DNA from: Magnaporthiopsis rhizophila
Taxonomy: Eukaryota > Ascomycota > Sordariomycetes > Magnaporthales > Magnaporthaceae
Length of the DNA: 59,941 bases
Direction of reading: 5' to 3'
NCBI GenBank assembly: GCA_003049465.1
Contig: PYSS01000173.1
Location: forward strand, 1 to 59,941
The notes under the pieces are model-generated. The model was not told where the DNA came from and made no database searches. It saw only the letters and a program-made list of their open reading frames with translations. The stretch's first letter is position 1. Every line of letters starts with the position of its first letter. The position numbers were made by a program, and so were the translations under genes. Shown here piece by piece: positions 55,528 to 59,941 of the stretch.

Positions 55528-56424
55528 CTTCCCGAGGCGGGAGAGGGAACAGTCGTTTTTTTTTTGTAGCATAGCAAGAATCGGCAGGGCATTTCTTCGT
55601 TGCCAACTGCCCTCTGTCACCCTTTGTCCGGGGCGTGTTCTGGCGGAATCCCGTGGAATTTTTGGCCGTCTTTGTTCTGCAAATAGGGATGAAAGGGGTG
55701 AAATATCGACGGATGCGTCACGGTACCTTTACAACCCAAATCGATTCACAGAGCACTGGGTTTGGATTTTATGTCTTGAGGTCTAGCCTGCGTCATGTTT
55801 TTATGCAATCTCGAAAAAGAGTTTCCACGGAATGGCGACAAGGCGGCCTCTACCGATGATGTGCAAACCCAGGCCAGGAGATTGCGTGCCTTAAACGCTC
55901 CAAGCTCTTTTCTCCGTGTCATCGGAGAGCGTGAGGTGGAATGTGGCTGGTGCAAAAAACCCGCCATTAGGGGGCCTCCAAGACGACCTTCGCTGCGCCC
56001 CTCCCGTATTTACCTTCGTGCCTCTGTTCCTCTTTGATACCTGACTGTCCGACAGAATGCCTGGGAATTCTGTGTTTGCTTGCTGCAGAGTCGCTTCGGC
56101 TGTTTTCTCTTTGTGACTCCCCGACATGCTCAAAGGGAGTCGTGCTGGAACGGGCCATGGGACATCGCCGCACCCGGCTGTGCGTCTTTGTTTGGTGCCA
56201 AAGTCGGACTGTTGTCCCATTTCTGGCTGCCGGCATCAGCATCAAAGAAGGACGCTTGATCCGATCTCGCCTTGACCGGCAGCAGTTGTATTAAATAAAG
56301 ACGCAGACGAGAACTTGACCCCCGAACGAGCCCTGCCACCACGCCAGCTCCAAAAAGCACCATACGGCTTTTTTTCCGCATACCTCATACTGCTCAAAAT
56401 ATTCAATAGCAATACGGATCCAAA
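55528..56424. other. Intergenic, 3' flank and JmjC promoter
   Basis: 897 bp without a credible gene. The last 100 bases before 56425 include a pyrimidine-poor leader with ATTCAATAGC. Confidence 0.55.
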
Positions 56425-58263
56425 ATGGGCCTTACTTCCGACCACGAGACGGCCTCGCTCGCCAGGTTTTGCGAAGGCATCCAATACCAATGGGAGACAC
56501 AGCCGCTTCTCGAACATGCCAACCACGCCGCACCAACCGAAGCGATGCACAAGGTTTTGGTGCTCCTGCCAACCGAGGAGCAGCTCACCACATCATTCCT
56601 TGTGGGTGATGAAGACCACGAGACAAGGAACTGGGCCCAGTACAACCCAGCATTCTCTTCCCTGCCGGCCCTGTTGAAGTTGGCCATATCACTCGGCGCT
56701 TCCGAGCAAGGGATCTTCAAGATCCGCGCTCCGTCGAGCCTGACCAACCGACCCGAAGGTGATCTGCGCCTTCCCGCTGTTCTGCCTGGCAAAAAGCACC
56801 CCTGCACGTCGTACGTGCGGCAGGCTGTGGGCCCTGGCGACTTCCTCCGCCTCCTGCCCAAGTCGGTCAAGAGCGGCGCCTTCGAAAGGCCAGCGGCGGT
56901 GGACACGCCGAAGCCCCTGGAAGTGCTGCGCGCCTGGGAGCGTCTCTCGTCGCTGAGCGACCGCGGGGCGCTGCACAAGACGCGTTACATGGCCGGCGTC
57001 GACATCATGAACGACGGGGTCGAAAATAACAGGGCCAAGGCCGGCGTGCCGAAGCTGAGCCTCATCCACCCGCTGCACGACAACTTCCTGCGCGACTTCA
57101 AGGCGATCCGCGGCATCATGACGCCCTACAAGTACGAGGGCAAGCCGCTGGCGCCGTTCGCGTGGCACGTCGAGGACGTCGACCTCGTCGCGCTCAACCA
57201 CATCTTCCTCGGCACCAAGGTCTGGTTCGCCATCCCGCCGGCCTCGCGCGAGGCGGCCGAGCGCGTCTTCAGGGCGCAGGACCTGGTGGCCCAGGCCAGG
57301 GTGGACCAGGTGCAGTTCATGCGTCACGACTCCATCGTCGGCGGCCACGGGGCGCTGCGCGCGGCGGGCGTGCCCGTCATCCCCGTCGTGCAGGCGGCCG
57401 GCGAGATCGTCGTGACGTGGCCGAAGACGTACCACTCCGGCTTCAGCGTCACGTACACGGTCGCCGAGTCGGTCAACTACGCCAATTTCCCCGTCGACCT
57501 GGAGAACTACCAGTTCTGCCCGCTGGGCTACAAGTGCGGCTCGTGCAAGATCCAGAAGGAGGACTTTGAGAGGGCCGATCCCTGGCCCGGCACGCCGGGT
57601 GCGTCCGAGACAGAGAGCAGGGCCAGCCGCCTTTCGACTCCCGAGTCCATCAGCGAGCTCGAGGACCCGCACCAGATAAACGTCACGCTCAAGGCCGAAC
57701 ACCTGCCCGAGCTTGCTCCCACGTCAGCACCCAGTCCTATCGCGGGGCAGACGAGTGACGGCAACGAGCCGCCACTACCCCTGGTTGACACCCCCGCGCC
57801 ATACATTGAGACCCAGGTCCTGGTCGAGGAGACGATTGTGGTGGCGGAGGAAACCCCTAGGTCGCCCGTTTACGAGATCCTGGAGCCCTTCGACGTAGCC
57901 AGCACTACCATCTCGGGGGCAGCGTGCCGCTCCGACTTTGAGGCCACGCAGCCCGAGGAAGAGACGACTCTGCTCTGGGAGCCGGGTGTCGTCGAGGCAG
58001 GGTCCACTACGGTCCAAGGCTACGACTATCAGAAGTCAGGATTGGCTGATGAGGGTGTCGAGCTGGCTGAAGAAGGCGTTGAACTAGCCGAGAAGCCGCC
58101 TGTCGAGAACATTCCGACGTACAAACCCCTGGCCGGAGCCGGCAGCAAGCGGAAGCGCAATTTTTCTGCGGCTGACAGGGTGCATCAGCCCCCGAAGAAG
58201 ATGCGGCGGGGCGAGGACGACAATGCCACCTTCAGCCTGCAGGAGCGGAGTTATTCTGTTTGA
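56425..58263 (+). CDS. JmjC-domain protein (KDM4/JHDM-like)
   Basis: Intronless, 612 residues. The JmjC core spans about residues 210-365. FAWHVEDVDLVALNHIFLG supplies the first iron ligands (His248 and Glu250), TKVWFAIPP follows, and GEIVVTWPKTYHSGFSVTYTVAESVNYANF supplies His337, in two parts here. These match the KDM4-type H-x-E...H triad, so iron and 2-oxoglutarate binding look intact. A short Cys cluster follows (CPLGYKCGSCKI, about 370). There is no JmjN, PHD or Tudor part; the C-terminal 220 residues are acidic and low in complexity and end with a basic KRKRNFSAADR stretch that fits a nuclear signal. The N-terminal 200 residues have no named domain. The family demethylates histone lysines; whether this one does is unproven. 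Nuclear by inference. Confidence 0.82.
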   Translation: MGLTSDHETASLARFCEGIQYQWETQPLLEHANHAAPTEAMHKVLVLLPTEEQLTTSFLVGDEDHETRNWAQYNPAFSSLPALLKLAISLGASEQGIFKIRAPSSLTNRPEGDLRLPAVLPGKKHPCTSYVRQAVGPGDFLRLLPKSVKSGAFERPAAVDTPKPLEVLRAWERLSSLSDRGALHKTRYMAGVDIMNDGVENNRAKAGVPKLSLIHPLHDNFLRDFKAIRGIMTPYKYEGKPLAPFAWHVEDVDLVALNHIFLGTKVWFAIPPASREAAERVFRAQDLVAQARVDQVQFMRHDSIVGGHGALRAAGVPVIPVVQAAGEIVVTWPKTYHSGFSVTYTVAESVNYANFPVDLENYQFCPLGYKCGSCKIQKEDFERADPWPGTPGASETESRASRLSTPESISELEDPHQINVTLKAEHLPELAPTSAPSPIAGQTSDGNEPPLPLVDTPAPYIETQVLVEETIVVAEETPRSPVYEILEPFDVASTTISGAACRSDFEATQPEEETTLLWEPGVVEAGSTTVQGYDYQKSGLADEGVELAEEGVELAEKPPVENIPTYKPLAGAGSKRKRNFSAADRVHQPPKKMRRGEDDNATFSLQERSYSV

Positions 58264-58927
58264 GGGCTTTTTTTTTTTTTTTTTTTTTTTTTNTTTTTTT
58301 GGAAGATATGGATGGCTTGGATTTTACATTGGAGTAATGGACAGGAGTTTGCCGCAAAACATTAACGTGATGGTGTATTTCTATGGGCTGTTCGTTTTCC
58401 TTTCTTTGCCTTTGCTTCTTCCGGCGCATAGGAACTTTCGCGGGAACCTGATGTAAACGCTATAAATACCCTAATCAAATGTTCAATGCTTTTTGTTTCC
58501 ATACACCGCGGATACGCCTTGAGGATATCGCCAAGCCTGCTTGGACTATAGAAGTACCGTCGGATTCTCCATTATGCCCACCACCATAATGCACCCAAAT
58601 CTCTCCTTTTCGGTCAACCAATGGTGCTGCTGTCTGTTTGTCATCTTTTCCGGGCGCAATGCATTTACAAGTTTACTTCTCAGATGAGGGCTTATTTCAT
58701 CGAGCAAAAGTCTCAGGCGTCGATATTTTCATCCCTCCCCACCGTATTAGGTTAGGTTTTTCGCCAAAATCTTGTGTGTTAAGTTTTGGGTGAGCTTCCA
58801 TCCATGGCATATCTTTCCCGCTCACAGTCCGCCAAGCGTTCTTTTTTTCCTCTCCACCTACCTCACCACTATAGTATCTAGTACCCACGTACTTTACCTA
58901 GGTGCCGAAAGGCCGACTTCGCCTACC
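58264..58927. other. Intergenic with poly-T run and an undetermined base
   Basis: A 33-base T-run (58268-58300) right after the JmjC stop contains the only N of the window, at 58293. No gene seen in the remainder; the last part is the promoter side of the F-box gene. Confidence 0.7.
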
Positions 58928-59941
58928 ATGGACGAGATTGCAGCCAAGCCAGCCCACGATGATCCCAAGGAGGCCGAGACGCCGCGACCGTTCCAATCAC
59001 CTCCTCGGCGGTCCTTTGCTGCTCTCGAACGTCTGCCCAACGAACTTCTCACCCTCATCCTATGCTCCGCGTCCTCGACAACAGATGTCCATTCTCTGAT
59101 CAGAGCCTCGCCCACTCTCCTTTCGGTTTTTCTGTCTGTCAAGCGGTTAGTTCTCGTCAGCGTCGTCGCCGGAGACCTGGGTCTGGCGCTGAGCGATGCC
59201 GTCCCCGTCGCCGTTTTCCTGATACCCGGCTTGTTCGGCCACTATCGTCCGATGCCAGCCGCCCTACCACTCTTCTACTACGAGTCGCTGCCGCCCGGCC
59301 CCTGGCGCCGCGCCATGATGCTGCCAGACGACGCGCTTACTCCCTCGTGCGCACCCACCGCGCCCTCGCCTTCTTCGTCGACGAGTTCGAAGCCACCAGG
59401 CTCCCGGACCTCCGGATCACGCACCCGGAGGCCGCGTACCCGCTGACGCCCAGCGAGCGCCGCCGCCTCGTCCATGCCCTCGCCCGCCTCCTGTTCCTGG
59501 TGCCTCATATACTGGGGGCGGCCGCGACCACCTCAAAGCTCGGTACTGCAAAATCCTTGCGCCCTAGCAGTGCCAGATGCTATCCGACGCCGCCGTCTTT
59601 GTGTGGGAACTGAAGCTGGAGCGCACCACCCAGACCTGGCAGCCCGCTGGGGCCCCTCGCGATGGAAAGGCAGTGGCTGGACCTCGACTCGATCCGCAGG
59701 CGGCCCCTCGACCATCGAGCCCGGCACACGAAGACAGAGGAGCAGAAATCCTACCTGATGCGCGGTGTCAGGATGATGATGCACGAACGCGGCGTGCGTA
59801 GCGTGGTCGGGGGACCGGGAAGCCGCGAGCGCGAGTGTTATCGGCGGTTCAAAGCCGGGCTGCGTGCGTCCTCGGAGCGGCTCCCGCCGCTTGTGTTTTC
59901 TCCGGGCGACGATGACCACCCGGACGACCGCCCGCCGTTCG
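58928..59941 (+). pseudogene. F-box protein gene, broken by frameshifts and cut by the window end
   Basis: Starts MDEIAAKPAHDD. An F-box is at residues 35-75 (LERLPNELLTLILCSAS..DVHSLIRASPTLLS). Coding character then hops between frames. Frame one runs to about 59335 (RRAMMLPDDALT). Frame two continues LVRTHRALAFFVDEF and PLTPSERRRLVHALARLL to about 59550. A third frame gives DAAVFVWELKLERTTQ at about 59590. The second frame resumes with PLAMERQWLDLDSIRRR to the window end. The segments match one conserved Sordariomycete F-box family in order, so this is one gene with at least three single-base frame changes, not separate genes. No credible intron explains them. Either decay or a poor-quality assembly end. 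F-box proteins recruit substrates to SCF ubiquitin ligases. Confidence 0.62.

Noticed and set aside
56689..57702. 337-residue minus-strand frame
   Set aside because: Antisense shadow of the JmjC gene, with no domain features.

Overview
This is a gene-dense, moderately GC-rich stretch of nuclear DNA from a filamentous ascomycete (Pezizomycotina, most likely a Sordariomycete). The evidence is short 50-140 bp introns with GT..AG borders and CTRAY-type branch points, a Zn2Cys6/fungal-specific transcription factor pair, an ARCA/acr-2-like regulator, a STAND/NLR with a Goodbye domain, an AA8 cytochrome and an FRE-type ferric reductase. I cannot name the species. The window begins in a 40-base poly-A run and ends inside a gene. 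It holds one N in a poly-T run, so part of the homopolymer structure may be an assembly artefact. All gene models below were read by eye; exon limits are in the evidence text.

Layout. 0.8-12.4 kb: a TTC27/Emw1-type TPR protein, a secreted single-domain AA8 haemoprotein and a four-exon GYF-domain protein, all on the minus strand. 14.6-15.8 kb: a Cys-rich single-pass membrane protein. 17.4-35.2 kb: a block that looks like a carbon-catabolism cluster. It contains a sugar transporter, a regulator without a zinc cluster, a related regulator with one, a dihydroxyacetone-synthase-type transketolase, a DUF1593/nucleoside-hydrolase-like protein, an L-arabinitol/xylitol-type polyol dehydrogenase, an ankyrin protein and an alpha-glucoside-permease-like transporter. 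37.6-42.8 kb: a Ser/Pro-rich membrane protein, a ferric reductase and a small Cys-containing protein. 43.2-49.6 kb: a 2,134-residue intronless NLR-like protein with a caspase-like N-terminus. 50.2-59.9 kb: a secreted repeat Cys-rich protein, a helical orphan, a thioredoxin-reductase-like gene with one frame break, a JmjC protein and a broken F-box gene cut by the window end.

How the parts may work together (inference). In the 17-35 kb block, import, C-N or glycosidic hydrolysis, polyol oxidation and C2 transfer could form one pathway. The zinc-cluster regulator and the transketolase share a 431 bp divergent promoter, which supports co-regulation. The most striking single gene is the NLR: caspase-like, Goodbye, NACHT, TPR-like helices, a disordered tail and a ZZ-like zinc finger lie in one reading frame. 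This is a candidate cell-death or immunity sensor.
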